A DNA stretch of 64,000 bases from Streptomyces yatensis (GCF_018069625.1 NZ_CP072941.1:558001-622000); one strand, 5' to 3'. Shown: positions 1-8,765, numbered from the stretch's first letter. The notes: generated by a model not told the origin, from the sequence alone. Program-made: numbers and translations.

Positions 1-130
1 CGGCGAGCGCTTCGGATGAGAAGGGCTGCCCGGGCCCGGTGAGCTCGCCGAGCAGGCGGGTGAGCCGCTCGACGGGCGCGGCGGAGGGGTTCTGGGTCGG
101 GGAGGCGGTGGTCGGGGAGGCGGTGGTCAT
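1..130 (-). CDS. Partial gene downstream of the acyl-AMP ligase, N-terminus only
   Basis: The first 43 codons of a leftward gene are visible; the rest lies outside the window. The ATG overlaps the stop of the upstream acyl-AMP ligase as ATGA, so the two are translationally coupled and probably work together. The visible residues begin with a low-complexity Thr/Ala/Ser/Pro stretch (TTASP repeated twice), then a segment containing VERLTRLLGELTGPG. This is too little to assign a family. In clusters of this kind the partner of a fatty acyl-AMP ligase is often an acyl carrier protein or an acyl-CoA/ACP dehydrogenase, but that is expectation from context, not something the sequence shows. Confidence 0.7.
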   Translation of the reverse strand, partial: MTTASPTTASPTQNPSAAPVERLTRLLGELTGPGQPFSSEALA

Positions 131-1902
131 ACGGCGGCCTCCTGGGGCTCGGGTAAGGGGCGCAGCAGGCTCTGCTCGTAGACCGCGTAGGTGGGCCGCA
201 GCTCGCCGGCGCGGAACAGCTCGCGCATCGCGGACCGCTGGATCTTGCCGCTGGTGGTGCGGCGTACTCCGCCGGGGCGCAGCAGCAGGACCGCGCCGAC
301 GGGGGCGCCGAATTCGCGGGCGACGGTGAGCCGCATCTCGGCGGCGAGTTCGCTCAGCCGTTCCTCGTCCTTGATGCCGCGCACCTCGTGGGTGACCACG
401 AGGACGTCGTCGCCCTGCGGGCCCTCGCCGGGTACGGCGAAGCAGGCGCCGACGAGGTTGCCCAGTTCGGGCCACTGGGTGCGCAGTTCCTGCTCGATGT
501 CCTGCGGATAGAGGTTGCGGCCGCGCAGGTTGAGGACGTCCTTGATGCGGCCGGTGATGTGGAGTTCGCCCTCGTAGAGGACTCCGAGGTCTCCGGTGCG
601 CAGCCAGTCGGTGTCGCCGTCCGCGGTGGTGGCGTGGAACTCGGCCTCGTTGGTGGCCTCGCGGTTCCAGTAGCCGTGGCCGACGATGTCACCGCGGATC
701 CAGATCTCGCCGACGTCGCCATCGGGCAGGACCTGCCGGGTGTCGGGTTCGACGATGCGCACCTCGGCGCCGAGCGGCGGGCCGCAGCCGACGACGGCGC
801 GGGCGGGCTCGTCGGGGGCCGCGGGCCGGAACTCGTGGCGTTCCAGGAGTTCGGCGGAGACATGGCGCACGCGGGGGGCGGTGCCGGCGGCCCCGGCGAT
901 GAAGAGGGTCGCCTCGGCCATGCCGTAGCAGGGGGTCAGGGCGTCGGCGCGCAGGCCGTGGGCGGTGAAGCGGCGCTGGAATCGTTCGAGCACGGCGGCG
1001 CGTACGGGTTCGGAGCCGTCCAGCGCGTGCCGCCAGCGGGACAGGTCCAGGCCCTCGCTCTGGGCGTCGGTGACCCGTCGGCTGCACAGGTCGTAGGCGA
1101 AGTCCGGTGCCGCGGAGGCCTCGATGCCAAAGCGGTCGACCATGTGCAGCCACAGGTGGGGGCGTTTGAGGAAGGTGGTGGGGCTCATCAGGACGGTGGT
1201 CGACCCGAGCAGCAGCGGCGGGAGGATCGAGCCCATCAGCCCCATGTCGTGGAAGTGCGGGATCCACCCGCCGATGGGGGTGGTCTCGTTCAGTTCCAGC
1301 GAGTCGGCGAGGTTGGCGGTGTTGTGCAGCACATTGCCATGGCTGATCATCACGCCCTTGGGGTCGCCGGTGGAGCCGGAGGTGTACTGGAGCACGGCGA
1401 GCGTGTCGTGTCCGGCGGGCGCCATCGTCCATGCGTCGGGATCGGCGGCCTCGCCGTCATCGGTGACCAGGAGGGGAAGGGTGTCGAGCCCCTCCTCGGC
1501 GGCCCATGCCTCGATGTCGGCGCGGGTGGCGGTGTCGGTGAGGATCGCCACGGCGCCCGCGTCGTCCGCGATGCGCCTGACCCGGTAGCGCTCGTGCCGG
1601 TACCGGCCGGGCAGGGACGAGGGAACCGCGACGGCGCCGGCGTACAGGCAGCCGAGGAAGGCGATGAGGAAGGCCGGCCCGGCGGGGTACAGCAGGACGA
1701 CGCGGCCCCCCGGCGGGACATGGGCGCGGAGCCGTACGGCGACGCTCCTGGCCTGTGCGTCGAGTTCCGCATAGGTGAGCCGTTGCGCTCCGTCGGCGCG
1801 CAGCGGGTCCGTCACGAATACGGCCGCCGTCTTTTCCGGACGGTTTTCCGCATGCTCCCGGAGCACTGCGTCAACGGTGGGGGCGGTGACGATTCCCGCC
1901 AT
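127..1902 (-). CDS. Fatty acyl-AMP ligase (FAAL)
   Basis: Activates a fatty acid as acyl-adenylate and is expected to pass it to a carrier protein rather than to CoA. ANL-superfamily motifs are clear: YTSGSTGDPKGV (A3), the FAAL-type segment WIPHFHDMGLMGSILPPLL, CYGMAEAT (A5), WLRTGDLG (A7) and GRIKDVLNLRGRNLYPQDIE, whose NLYPQDIE form is typical of FAALs. The start chosen, ATG at 1902 (MAGIVTAPTV, 591 aa), fits the usual FAAL N-terminus; a GTG at 1959 would add 19 residues with no visible ribosome-binding site. It contains one TTA codon at 154-156, near the C-terminus. It is divergent from the ABC permease and coupled by ATGA to the next leftward gene. It probably supplies the acyl starter for the NRPS product. 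Confidence 0.88.
   Translation of the reverse strand: MAGIVTAPTVDAVLREHAENRPEKTAAVFVTDPLRADGAQRLTYAELDAQARSVAVRLRAHVPPGGRVVLLYPAGPAFLIAFLGCLYAGAVAVPSSLPGRYRHERYRVRRIADDAGAVAILTDTATRADIEAWAAEEGLDTLPLLVTDDGEAADPDAWTMAPAGHDTLAVLQYTSGSTGDPKGVMISHGNVLHNTANLADSLELNETTPIGGWIPHFHDMGLMGSILPPLLLGSTTVLMSPTTFLKRPHLWLHMVDRFGIEASAAPDFAYDLCSRRVTDAQSEGLDLSRWRHALDGSEPVRAAVLERFQRRFTAHGLRADALTPCYGMAEATLFIAGAAGTAPRVRHVSAELLERHEFRPAAPDEPARAVVGCGPPLGAEVRIVEPDTRQVLPDGDVGEIWIRGDIVGHGYWNREATNEAEFHATTADGDTDWLRTGDLGVLYEGELHITGRIKDVLNLRGRNLYPQDIEQELRTQWPELGNLVGACFAVPGEGPQGDDVLVVTHEVRGIKDEERLSELAAEMRLTVAREFGAPVGAVLLLRPGGVRRTTSGKIQRSAMRELFRAGELRPTYAVYEQSLLRPLPEPQEAAV
154..156 (-). other. TTA codon in the FAAL gene
   Basis: In-frame Leu codon TTA (plus strand taa) in the segment RPLPEPQ, 10 codons before the stop. 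In Streptomyces TTA is decoded only by the bldA tRNA, so completion of this protein is expected to depend on bldA. Confidence 0.9.
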
Positions 1903-2315
1903 ATCCGAGGCCCTGCCCTTCGTGTCCGCGAACTGAGTTTCCAGATGCCGATCCGGCACCGTTGTGCATTTCTACCGAGGGGCCGCAATCGGGGAAAGGC
2001 ACTGACAACAAATTGCACAGTGCACCCCGTCCCCCCGGCCCAAACCCCACCAAAACGCCCTCATCTCACCGCGGTTCTGCAGCGCACCGGCCAGTACTGG
2101 CCACGAGACGTCCCGTCGGAGCCAATTCCGCGCGATAGAGTCGAAGTGCATTCGTTCCCCATGGACGACACAGCCATCCGATTCATCCGCGCTCAGTCAT
2201 CGCGTAGCCGGTCATGGCGGCGGATTCTTTGATCCTGCCTTTCTTCGACTACCGCTCCAGGAATTTGGCGCACCGTGCCACGCACCAGCGGGCGCACGAC
2301 TCCCGGAGGAAATTC
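1903..2315. promoter_or_regulatory. Divergent promoter region of the NRPS-type cluster
   Basis: This 413-bp, relatively AT-rich gap separates the leftward FAAL gene from the rightward ABC permease and must hold both promoters. It contains a perfect 14-bp palindrome GGCCAGTACTGGCC at 2089-2102, a perfect 11-mer TGCACAGTGCA at 2014-2024, and ACAACAAATTGC at 2005-2016. The last recurs as ACAACAAGTTGC at 12467-12478, upstream of the cluster's ABC ATPase gene. These are candidate operators for the cluster regulator at 12544-13404. No convincing -35/-10 pair was identified. Confidence 0.5.
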
Positions 2316-3146
2316 ATGACCCGTAGCACGTCATTACCGAACGGCGGCGCCTTCGCTCCCGCGTGGAATGGCAGCAGCCCCTTGGAGCAATTGCTGATCC
2401 TCACCCAGCGGTCGCTCAAGGCCCATCTCGCACACCGTCGGACCCTGATCCTCGCCATGCTGCAGCCCGTCTTCATGCTGCTGCTGCTCAGCGAGGTCTT
2501 CGGCAGCATCGTCGACCTCGACCACCTGCCGGACGGCGTCTCCTACCTGGACTATCTGCTGCCCGCGCTGCTGGTGACCACGGGCATCGGTCCGGCCATC
2601 GCCTCCGGTATCGGCTTGGTCCGGGACATGGACAACGGTGCGGTGGCACGGCTGCGCACCCTGCCCATCCACGCGCCGCTGCTGTTGTTCGCCCGCAGCT
2701 TCGCCGACCTGCTGCGCACCACCGCACAGCTGGCCATCCTGCTCGTGGTGGCCGTGGTGTTCATGGACGCCGACCCGGCCGGCGGCGTCGTGGGACTGGT
2801 GGCCGCGCTGCTGCTGACCTGCGTGGTGGTGTGGGCGATGACCTGGATCTTCCTGGCGCTGGCGGCCTGGCTGCGCAGTGCGGAGGCGCTGCAGAGCATG
2901 GCCTATCTGGTGACGTTCCCGCTGATGTTCGCCTCCAGCGCGTTCGTCCCGGTGGACCGTATGCCGGGCTGGCTACAGGTCCTGGCGATCCTCAACCCGC
3001 TGTCGTACGCGATGGACGCCTCGCGCGCACTCTGCCTCGACCAGCCGCTGGGCGCCCAGGTGTGGTCCGCTCTGGGCGCGAGCGCCATGGTCGCGCTGGT
3101 CGGGGCGAGCGCGGCGGTGTGGGCGTTCCGGCGCCCCCTGGTCTGA
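2316..3146 (+). CDS. ABC-2 type transporter permease (DrrB-like)
   Basis: Membrane permease of 276 aa, presumably exporting the cluster product together with the ATPase at 11422-12375. It has a hydrophilic N-terminus of about 45 residues and then six hydrophobic segments, including FMLLLLSEVFG, LLPALLVTTGIGPAIASGIG, LAILLVVAVVF, GLVAALLLTCVVVWAMTW, YLVTFPLMFASSAFVPV and the last one near the C-terminus. The FPLMFASSAFVP and LNPLSYAMDASRAL elements are typical of ABC-2/DrrB permeases. The start at ATG 2316 is set by the ribosome-binding site CGGAGGA at 2304-2310; an open frame extends further upstream but without one. Codon 7 is TTA (2334-2336). The cognate ATPase is encoded 9 kb away on the other strand. 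Confidence 0.88.
   Translation: MTRSTSLPNGGAFAPAWNGSSPLEQLLILTQRSLKAHLAHRRTLILAMLQPVFMLLLLSEVFGSIVDLDHLPDGVSYLDYLLPALLVTTGIGPAIASGIGLVRDMDNGAVARLRTLPIHAPLLLFARSFADLLRTTAQLAILLVVAVVFMDADPAGGVVGLVAALLLTCVVVWAMTWIFLALAAWLRSAEALQSMAYLVTFPLMFASSAFVPVDRMPGWLQVLAILNPLSYAMDASRALCLDQPLGAQVWSALGASAMVALVGASAAVWAFRRPLV
2334..2336 (+). other. TTA codon in the ABC permease gene
   Basis: In-frame seventh codon (TSL-PNGG) of the permease. Its position close to the start makes it an effective point for bldA-dependent translational control. Confidence 0.92.
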
Positions 3147-3199
3147 ATTCACCGTCCCCACACACCCCTCCCCCTCATGAGACGAAACGGAGAGCCCTC

Positions 3200-4141
3200 A
3201 TGCCCGAGCAGCGAGATGCCCTGCGGCGGCTGGACGCCGCCCCCGGGCCCGGCACCGACGCCGCGGCCTGGGCCACCGAACACCGCGAGGAGATACGGGC
3301 CCTGGTGGCCCGGCACGATGTTCTGCGGGTCCGCGGGCTGGAGCTGGACGGCCACGACCACGCCGCCGCCGTGGTCCGCGGGATCATCGGCGAAGGCATG
3401 GCCGAGCGCGAGGGGTTCGCTCCCCGCGAGGAGTTCGGGCCGGGACTGTACTCCTCCTCGCACTGGCCGGCCGACCAGCCCATGTGCATGCACCATGAAC
3501 TCAGCTACGCGGCCGAGGCGCCCCGGCTGATGGTCTTCGCGTGTGTCACCCCGCCCGCTGCCGGCGGTGTCACGGCCGTCGCCGACGCCCGTGCGGTGCT
3601 GCGCGACCTGCCGGACGAGCTCGTCGAGCGCTTCGAGCGCCACGGCTGGGTGCTGACCCGCCACTACAACCCGTTCGTCGGAATCGGATGGGAGGACGCG
3701 TTCGGCGCCAAGAACCCCGAGGAGGTGGAGCGTTACTGCGCGGACCACGGCATCGAGGTGCGCTGGGACGCCGAGGGCGGCCTGCGCACCCGGCAGAGCC
3801 GTCCGGCCGTCATCGCGGATCCCGCATCGGGCGAACGCTGCTGGTTCAACCAGATCGCGTTCCTGAACGAGTGGACGATGGCTCCCGAGGTGCGTGAGTT
3901 CCTCACCGCGGAGTTCGGCCCCGACGGGCTGCCGTTCAACACCTTCTACGGCGATGGCTCACCCCTGGACAGCGCCACCGTCGACCTCATCAACGCGGTC
4001 TACGAGAAGCACACGGTGCGCGAGCCCTGGCGGCGGGGCGACCTGCTGGTCATCGACAACGTCCGCATGGCACACAGCCGCGAGCCCTACCGCGGCGACC
4101 GCGAGATCGTCGTCGGCCTCGGCGAACCGTTCCGTCCCTAG
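3200..4141 (+). CDS. SyrP/TauD-family Fe(II)/2-oxoglutarate-dependent dioxygenase
   Basis: A 313-aa non-heme iron oxygenase, likely hydroxylating (or otherwise oxidising) an amino acid or carrier-bound acyl/aminoacyl group of the cluster product. The metal-binding HxE is seen in MHHELSY and the distal His in IDNVRMAHSREPYRG, where the Arg that binds 2-oxoglutarate also lies. The stretch MVFACVTPPAAGGVTAVADAR and the ending EIVVGLGEPFRP are typical of SyrP-like aspartate/amino-acid hydroxylases within the TauD family. The start at ATG 3200 has CGGAGAG just upstream. It lies 53 bp after the permease gene in the same direction and is convergent with the NRPS gene. A relationship to isonitrile-forming ScoE-type enzymes was considered but is less supported. 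Confidence 0.85.
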   Translation: MPEQRDALRRLDAAPGPGTDAAAWATEHREEIRALVARHDVLRVRGLELDGHDHAAAVVRGIIGEGMAEREGFAPREEFGPGLYSSSHWPADQPMCMHHELSYAAEAPRLMVFACVTPPAAGGVTAVADARAVLRDLPDELVERFERHGWVLTRHYNPFVGIGWEDAFGAKNPEEVERYCADHGIEVRWDAEGGLRTRQSRPAVIADPASGERCWFNQIAFLNEWTMAPEVREFLTAEFGPDGLPFNTFYGDGSPLDSATVDLINAVYEKHTVREPWRRGDLLVIDNVRMAHSREPYRGDREIVVGLGEPFRP

Positions 4142-4145
4142 CCGT

Positions 4146-4177
4146 CGGCCCTGGGACCCGGCCGGGTCCCAGGGCCG
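4146..4177. terminator. GC-rich hairpin after the dioxygenase gene
   Basis: Perfect inverted repeat of two 16-nt arms (CGGCCCTGGGACCCGG and its complement) directly abutting, 4 bp after the dioxygenase stop. No T-run follows, as is usual in Streptomyces. It is the first of two tandem hairpins between convergent genes. Confidence 0.75.
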
Positions 4178-4192
4178 AGGGGCCACGGATGA

Positions 4193-4226
4193 GGGGGCGT
4201 ACCCGGGCGGACCCGGGTACGCCCCC
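4193..4226. terminator. Second hairpin between convergent genes
   Basis: Perfect 15-bp stem (GGGGGCGTACCCGGG at 4193-4207 pairing with 4212-4226) with a 4-nt loop, five bases before the NRPS stop codon. It probably terminates the leftward NRPS transcript and, with the neighbouring hairpin, insulates both directions. Confidence 0.75.
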
Positions 4227-4230
4227 TTCG

Positions 4231-7200
4231 TCACCGGTCGCGCGGCGTGGACGGGGCGCAGCCGGACCGTACCAGCGCGGCGGTCTCGGCCGGCCGGGTG
4301 CGGACGAAGTAGTGGCCGCCCTCCGCCAGTTCGTGGAGGGAGATCCGGTCGGAAATCGCCTTCCAGCCGCCGTACTCCTCGGTGAGGGCCGCCGTGGCGG
4401 CATCGTCCCGTGCGACCACCACCTCCACCGGGGCATCGAGGCGGTAGGCCTCCGGGTTCTCGCCCACCGCGCGCAGATGCCGGCCGGCGGTCAGGACGTC
4501 GTGCTGGTAGGCGCGGGCCACCACATCGGCTCGCTCCGTCCCCAGCTCCTCCAGCTCCGTGTACACCTCTCCGGCCCGCAGCCGGGACAGCAGGCTCTGG
4601 TCGTCCGCCGTGGCCGCCCGGGTCATCTCGGCGGCGAGCGTCTCGGTGTCCCCGAGCAGCAGCGCGCCGATGTAGACGCGTTCGACGAGCCGGCCCGCCT
4701 CGGCCAGCAGCCGCGCCGTCTCCAGGGCGGCGGCCACCCCGGTGGAGTGTCCCCACACCGACACCGGCGTGGCGACGTGGGCGACGATCTCGTCCCGTAT
4801 CCACTGGGCCAGGACGGGGACGTCCTCCATCGGCTCACCGTCGCCGGCGAAGTCATGGCCGGGCGGCTCCACACCGAGCACCGCGATGCCGTCGCGCCGG
4901 AGCTCGGCGGCCAGGGGCCGGAAGTTGACGGCGTTGCCCCCCGCGAAGGGGAAGCACACGAGGGTGTGGTGCGGGTCCGGCACGGCGGACAGCGGCTGGA
5001 GCAGCCGGGTCGCCACCGGGCGGGCGAAGGCGCCGGCGTCGCGGGGTTCGAGCACTGCGGCGCAGTCGGCGAGCACCGGATGGGCGGCCAGGTCCTTCAG
5101 CGACAGCGCCCGGTCGAGCCGGACCAGGAGCCGCACCGCGGCCAGCGAGGTGCCGCCGAGTTCGAAGAAGTCGTCGGACCGGCCGATGCGCTCCGGCGGC
5201 AGGCCGAGGACGTCGGCCCACAGATCGGCGAGGCGCCGTTCGGCGGGGGTGGCGGGCGGGATGTGGGCGGGGCGTCCGGCCGTCTCCGCGGCGGGCCGCG
5301 CCAGCGCCTTTTTGTCGATCTTCCCGTTCTCGGTGAGCGGCAGCCGGTCCACCCGGTGGATATGGGTGGGCACCATGTAGTCGGGCAGGACGGTGGCGAG
5401 GAAGTCGCGCACGCCCTCCGCGGTCACCTCCCGCGAGCCGCTGAAGAAGGCGACGAGGACGCGCTGTTCGCTGGTGTCGCCCTCGGTGACCACCGCCGCC
5501 TCGCGGACACCCTCCATGGTCAGCAGCTTGTTCTCGATCTCGCCGATCTCGATCCGGAAGCCGCGGATCTTGACCTGCGCGTCGCGGCGCCCCAGGAATT
5601 CGAGGCGGTCCTCGGGGAGCCACCGGCCGAAGTCACCGGTCCGGTACATCCGGGTGCCCGGCCGGAACGGGTCCGGGACGAACGCCTCCCGGGTGCGCTC
5701 CTCGTCGTTGATGTAGCCACGGCCCACGCACACCCCGGAGAACGCGATCTCGCCGGGCGTGCCCAGCGGCACCAGCGCCAGGTTCTCGTCGAGCACATAG
5801 GTGTGGACGTTGCGCAGCGCGCGGCCGACGGTCACGAAGTCGCGCTCCGGGACGCCGTGCAGCACCTCGTGCATCGGGTCGTCCGAGGTCTCGGTGGCGC
5901 CGTAGGCGTTGACCAGCTGGACATCGGGGCAGGCGGCGAACCAGCGCTGCACCAGTTCGTAGGTGAGCGCCTCACCCGTCACCGACACCGAGCGCAGGGC
6001 GCCGAGCGGGCGGGGGTGCTGCTCCAGGTGGGTGAGGAGCACTTCCAGATAGGACGGGACGACCTGCATCACGGTGACCCGGCCCTCGACGATCTCCTCG
6101 ACGAAGGCGCCGACGTCGAGCTGGGTGCGGGTGTCCATGATCCGTACGCTGCCGCCCATCAGCAGCGGCGCGGCGAACTGCCACAGGGAGATGTCGAAGC
6201 ACTGCGAGGCGATCTGGGTGACCACGTCCCCGCCACCGGCCGTGATCCCGGTGTCCTCGATCTTCGCGTAGAGGTGGTTGAGGAAGCCGGCGTGCTCGCA
6301 CAGGGCTCCCTTGGGGCTTCCGGTGGAGCCCGAGGTGAAGTAGATGTAGGCGGCCTGTCCGGGCGTCACCGACACGCTGGGCGGCTCCGTGTGGCCGCCG
6401 CGCGCCAGGACGCGCGTCACCGACAGCCGGGTGAGCGGGGCGGCCAGCCGGGCGGAGACCGCGCGCACCAGCGCCTCGCTGCCCGGCTCGGTGAGCGCGA
6501 CGGCGCAGGCGCTGCGCTCCAGCTGGGCGACGACTCGCTCGACGGGGAAGTCCGGCCGTACGGGCAGATAGACACCGCCCGCGGTGAAGACGCCGAGGGC
6601 GGCCGCGATCCACTCCGGGGTGCGGTCCATGACGACGGCGACCACGTCCTCGGTCCCCACCCCGGCCTCGATCAGCGCGTGGGCGATCCGGTTGACCCGC
6701 CGCTCCAGCTCCCGGTACGTCCACCGGACGGTGCCGTGCTCGACCGCGATGGCGTCCGGGCAGCCGCGGGCCCGCTCCTGGAACAGGTCGACGAAGGTCG
6801 CGTCGGGCAGTTCGACGGTGGGGCCGGCGAGCCCGTCCAGCTGCTTCTCGGCCTCCTCGGGGGACAGCAGGTTCTGGAACTCGTGCCTCGCCCGCGGGTC
6901 GGCCGCGAGAAGCCGCAGCGCGGCGAGGTGGTATCCGGCGAGGCGCCGCGCATAGCCACCGTCGATCGCGGCACGGTCGTGCAGCACCCGCAGCGACAGG
7001 CCGTGTTCGTCGCGCGTCCAGGCCACGCGCAGCACCACACCGTCGTCCAGGGCGGCGGGCGAGCCGCCGTCGTGGGCCGGTGCCTGGGCCGGCCCGTCCT
7101 CGTGCTCCGCCAGTCCGGACAGGTCCAGCACGGCCTCGGTCCGTACCTCGGCCGCGGGCCCCGGGCCCGTCAGCGCCCCGGCCGCGTGGGCCGCCAACTC

Positions 7201-7497
7201 CGCCCAGGTGGCGTCGGCGACGGACAGGGCCAGCGGACGCGCGGGACCCGGCCCGTCGTGCGGCACACAGCCGATGAGCAGGTCCCGCTCGGCGGCCACG
7301 GTCGAAAGGACACGGGCGTGACCGGCGAGCAGCAGGGCGGACAGGGGGGTGCCCAGTTCCCCGGCCGTACGCTCCAGGGCGGCCGTGAGCTCCGCGTCCA
7401 GGCGGGCGCCGTGGACCCCGGTGCCGGTATCCGTCGCGGACGGTGGGGTCCACCGCGGAACGCGGGTGAACGCCTCGGTCTTCGCGCCGTCTCTCAT
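4231..7497 (-). CDS. Single-module NRPS: condensation-domain remnant, adenylation, carrier, thioesterase
   Basis: A 1088-aa enzyme that should activate one amino acid, tether it and release it. Residues 1-190 resemble only the C-terminal half of a condensation domain; no HHxxxDG is present. The A domain (about 215-720) shows FTSGSTGSPKG, CFDISLWQF, VNAYGATETSDD, YRTGDFGRW and LTENGKIDKKAL. Aligned by eye to GrsA, the pocket is D235, I236, W239, Q278, S299, T301, A322, D330, D331. D235 indicates an alpha-amino acid, and the two acidic residues would suit a basic side chain. I cannot assign the substrate. The carrier domain has FFELGGTSLAA. The thioesterase (about 830-1088) has nucleophile GHSTG and catalytic His in EGGHYF. 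ATGA overlap follows the ATP-grasp gene. Confidence 0.9.
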   Translation of the reverse strand: MRDGAKTEAFTRVPRWTPPSATDTGTGVHGARLDAELTAALERTAGELGTPLSALLLAGHARVLSTVAAERDLLIGCVPHDGPGPARPLALSVADATWAELAAHAAGALTGPGPAAEVRTEAVLDLSGLAEHEDGPAQAPAHDGGSPAALDDGVVLRVAWTRDEHGLSLRVLHDRAAIDGGYARRLAGYHLAALRLLAADPRARHEFQNLLSPEEAEKQLDGLAGPTVELPDATFVDLFQERARGCPDAIAVEHGTVRWTYRELERRVNRIAHALIEAGVGTEDVVAVVMDRTPEWIAAALGVFTAGGVYLPVRPDFPVERVVAQLERSACAVALTEPGSEALVRAVSARLAAPLTRLSVTRVLARGGHTEPPSVSVTPGQAAYIYFTSGSTGSPKGALCEHAGFLNHLYAKIEDTGITAGGGDVVTQIASQCFDISLWQFAAPLLMGGSVRIMDTRTQLDVGAFVEEIVEGRVTVMQVVPSYLEVLLTHLEQHPRPLGALRSVSVTGEALTYELVQRWFAACPDVQLVNAYGATETSDDPMHEVLHGVPERDFVTVGRALRNVHTYVLDENLALVPLGTPGEIAFSGVCVGRGYINDEERTREAFVPDPFRPGTRMYRTGDFGRWLPEDRLEFLGRRDAQVKIRGFRIEIGEIENKLLTMEGVREAAVVTEGDTSEQRVLVAFFSGSREVTAEGVRDFLATVLPDYMVPTHIHRVDRLPLTENGKIDKKALARPAAETAGRPAHIPPATPAERRLADLWADVLGLPPERIGRSDDFFELGGTSLAAVRLLVRLDRALSLKDLAAHPVLADCAAVLEPRDAGAFARPVATRLLQPLSAVPDPHHTLVCFPFAGGNAVNFRPLAAELRRDGIAVLGVEPPGHDFAGDGEPMEDVPVLAQWIRDEIVAHVATPVSVWGHSTGVAAALETARLLAEAGRLVERVYIGALLLGDTETLAAEMTRAATADDQSLLSRLRAGEVYTELEELGTERADVVARAYQHDVLTAGRHLRAVGENPEAYRLDAPVEVVVARDDAATAALTEEYGGWKAISDRISLHELAEGGHYFVRTRPAETAALVRSGCAPSTPRDR

Positions 7498-8765
7498 CAG
7501 CCTGCCACTCCTTCATCCGGCAGCGCCGGCTCCTCAAGCTCGATCCTGATCAGGCCCGCGGCGGCCGCCGCGCGGTCTCCGGCCTGCTCCCCGTCCGTCC
7601 CGGTGGCGACCACGCAGCCCAGGCGGTCCTGGAACGAGTTCGTCACCCGCACGGTCCGTCCGGGGGCGGTGCCGACCGCGACGGCGACCACACCGGGGGC
7701 CGCCTGGGCGGCCTCGACTCCGCCGATGGCCGTGACCCGCCCCTCGCGCTCGTTGCGCAGGAAGCGGACCGCGGCGTGCCCCCGGCCCGGCCGCGTGGGG
7801 GTCCGGCTCTGTCCCGCCGCGCGGGCGATCACGGCGTCGACGAGGTCGATGCCGAGGGCGGCCCGTACGGCGACGGGAATCATGCCGCCCGCGAGCCGTG
7901 GGTTGACCTCGATGACGACGGGGCCGTCCGCGGACATCCGCAGTTCGGTGTGGGCGGCTCCCCAGCCCAGGCCGAGTGCTGCCAGCGCCCGCAGGGCGGT
8001 GCCGCCGAGCGCGGCGGCGACGGCGTCGGGCACGGGTGCGGGCACCTCGTGTCCGGTCTCCACGAAGTACGGCCGGGGCCCGATGTGTTTGGCGACGACG
8101 GTGACCACGGTGTTGTCGAAGGTCTCGACCGAGAACTCCGGCCCTTCGACGGCCGCCTGGACCAGGATCCGGGCCGGCACCGGGTTGCCGCGTTCGTCGG
8201 TGGAGCGGCCGAGCAGTTCCTTCGCCCACTGCCGGGTCTCCTCGCGGTCCCGGCACAGCCGGACACCGACCGAGCCCGATCCGAGGACCGGTTTCAGCAC
8301 GACCGGGTGGCCGATCCCGTCGGCGGCGCGCACCGCGTCGGCCACCTCGCCCACGGCCGCGCCGGCGGGCACCGGGACGCCGGCCGCCGCCAGCGCGGCG
8401 GCCTGTGTCTCCTTGTCCCGGCACCGGGCGATGGCGTCCCCGTCCGCAGCGGGCAGGCCGAGCTTGGCGGCCGCGCGGGCGGCGGTGGACACGAAGTACT
8501 CGGAGCTGGAGGCGACTCCGGCCAGCCCCCCGTCCTGTTCGAGCCCGGCGCAGCAGTCCACCACCGCGGCCAGGTCTCCGGTGTCCAGCAGCCTGGTGTC
8601 GATGCCGTCCTGCTCGACGTACACATAGCGGCCCGGGTCCCGGGTCAGCAGCACCGGCCGTAGGTCTCGCGCCCGCGCCGCCGCGCAGAACTCCCGCCCC
8701 GTGCCAGTGGTGTTGCTCTCCACGAAGGCGAGCCAGGGCCCGCTCGCCGTTTTCCGCCCGGTCAC
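7497..8765 (-). CDS. ATP-grasp ligase
   Basis: A 422-aa ATP-grasp protein likely forming an amide or peptide bond through an acyl-phosphate intermediate. The N-terminal preATP-grasp region carries LAFVESNTTGTGREF. The nucleotide-binding lobe has HPVVLKPVLGSGSVGV, and the metal-binding segment is PVVIEVNPRLAGGMIPVAV, matching the E-x-N-x-R pattern of the family. The C-terminal part resembles the L-amino-acid ligase/carboxylate-amine ligase type (CRDKETQAAALAAAGVPVPAG). The start is GTG 8765, overlapping the lyase stop as GTGA, and the stop overlaps the NRPS start as ATGA, so three genes are coupled. The protein could join the diamino acid to another residue, as DdaF does in dapdiamide synthesis; that is inference from context. 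Confidence 0.85.
   Translation of the reverse strand: MTGRKTASGPWLAFVESNTTGTGREFCAAARARDLRPVLLTRDPGRYVYVEQDGIDTRLLDTGDLAAVVDCCAGLEQDGGLAGVASSSEYFVSTAARAAAKLGLPAADGDAIARCRDKETQAAALAAAGVPVPAGAAVGEVADAVRAADGIGHPVVLKPVLGSGSVGVRLCRDREETRQWAKELLGRSTDERGNPVPARILVQAAVEGPEFSVETFDNTVVTVVAKHIGPRPYFVETGHEVPAPVPDAVAAALGGTALRALAALGLGWGAAHTELRMSADGPVVIEVNPRLAGGMIPVAVRAALGIDLVDAVIARAAGQSRTPTRPGRGHAAVRFLRNEREGRVTAIGGVEAAQAAPGVVAVAVGTAPGRTVRVTNSFQDRLGCVVATGTDGEQAGDRAAAAAGLIRIELEEPALPDEGVAG

Noticed and set aside
127..4141. Isonitrile lipopeptide (ScoA-E/Rv0097-type) cluster as an explanation for FAAL plus iron dioxygenase plus NRPS
   Set aside because: The dioxygenase looks SyrP-like, the NRPS ends in a thioesterase and lacks a full condensation domain, and the lyase, PLP and ATP-grasp genes have no counterpart in those clusters. 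Genes left of the window could still change this view.
4146..4226. Tandem hairpins as an attachment site or repeat element
   Set aside because: They sit between convergent stop codons and differ in sequence, so two terminators explain them better.
4189..8628. 1479-codon rightward open frame opposite the NRPS and ATP-grasp genes
   Set aside because: Its translation is low-complexity Gly/Arg/His/Glu-rich with no domain, while the opposite strand carries complete NRPS and ATP-grasp motifs. Long antisense frames are expected at this G+C content.
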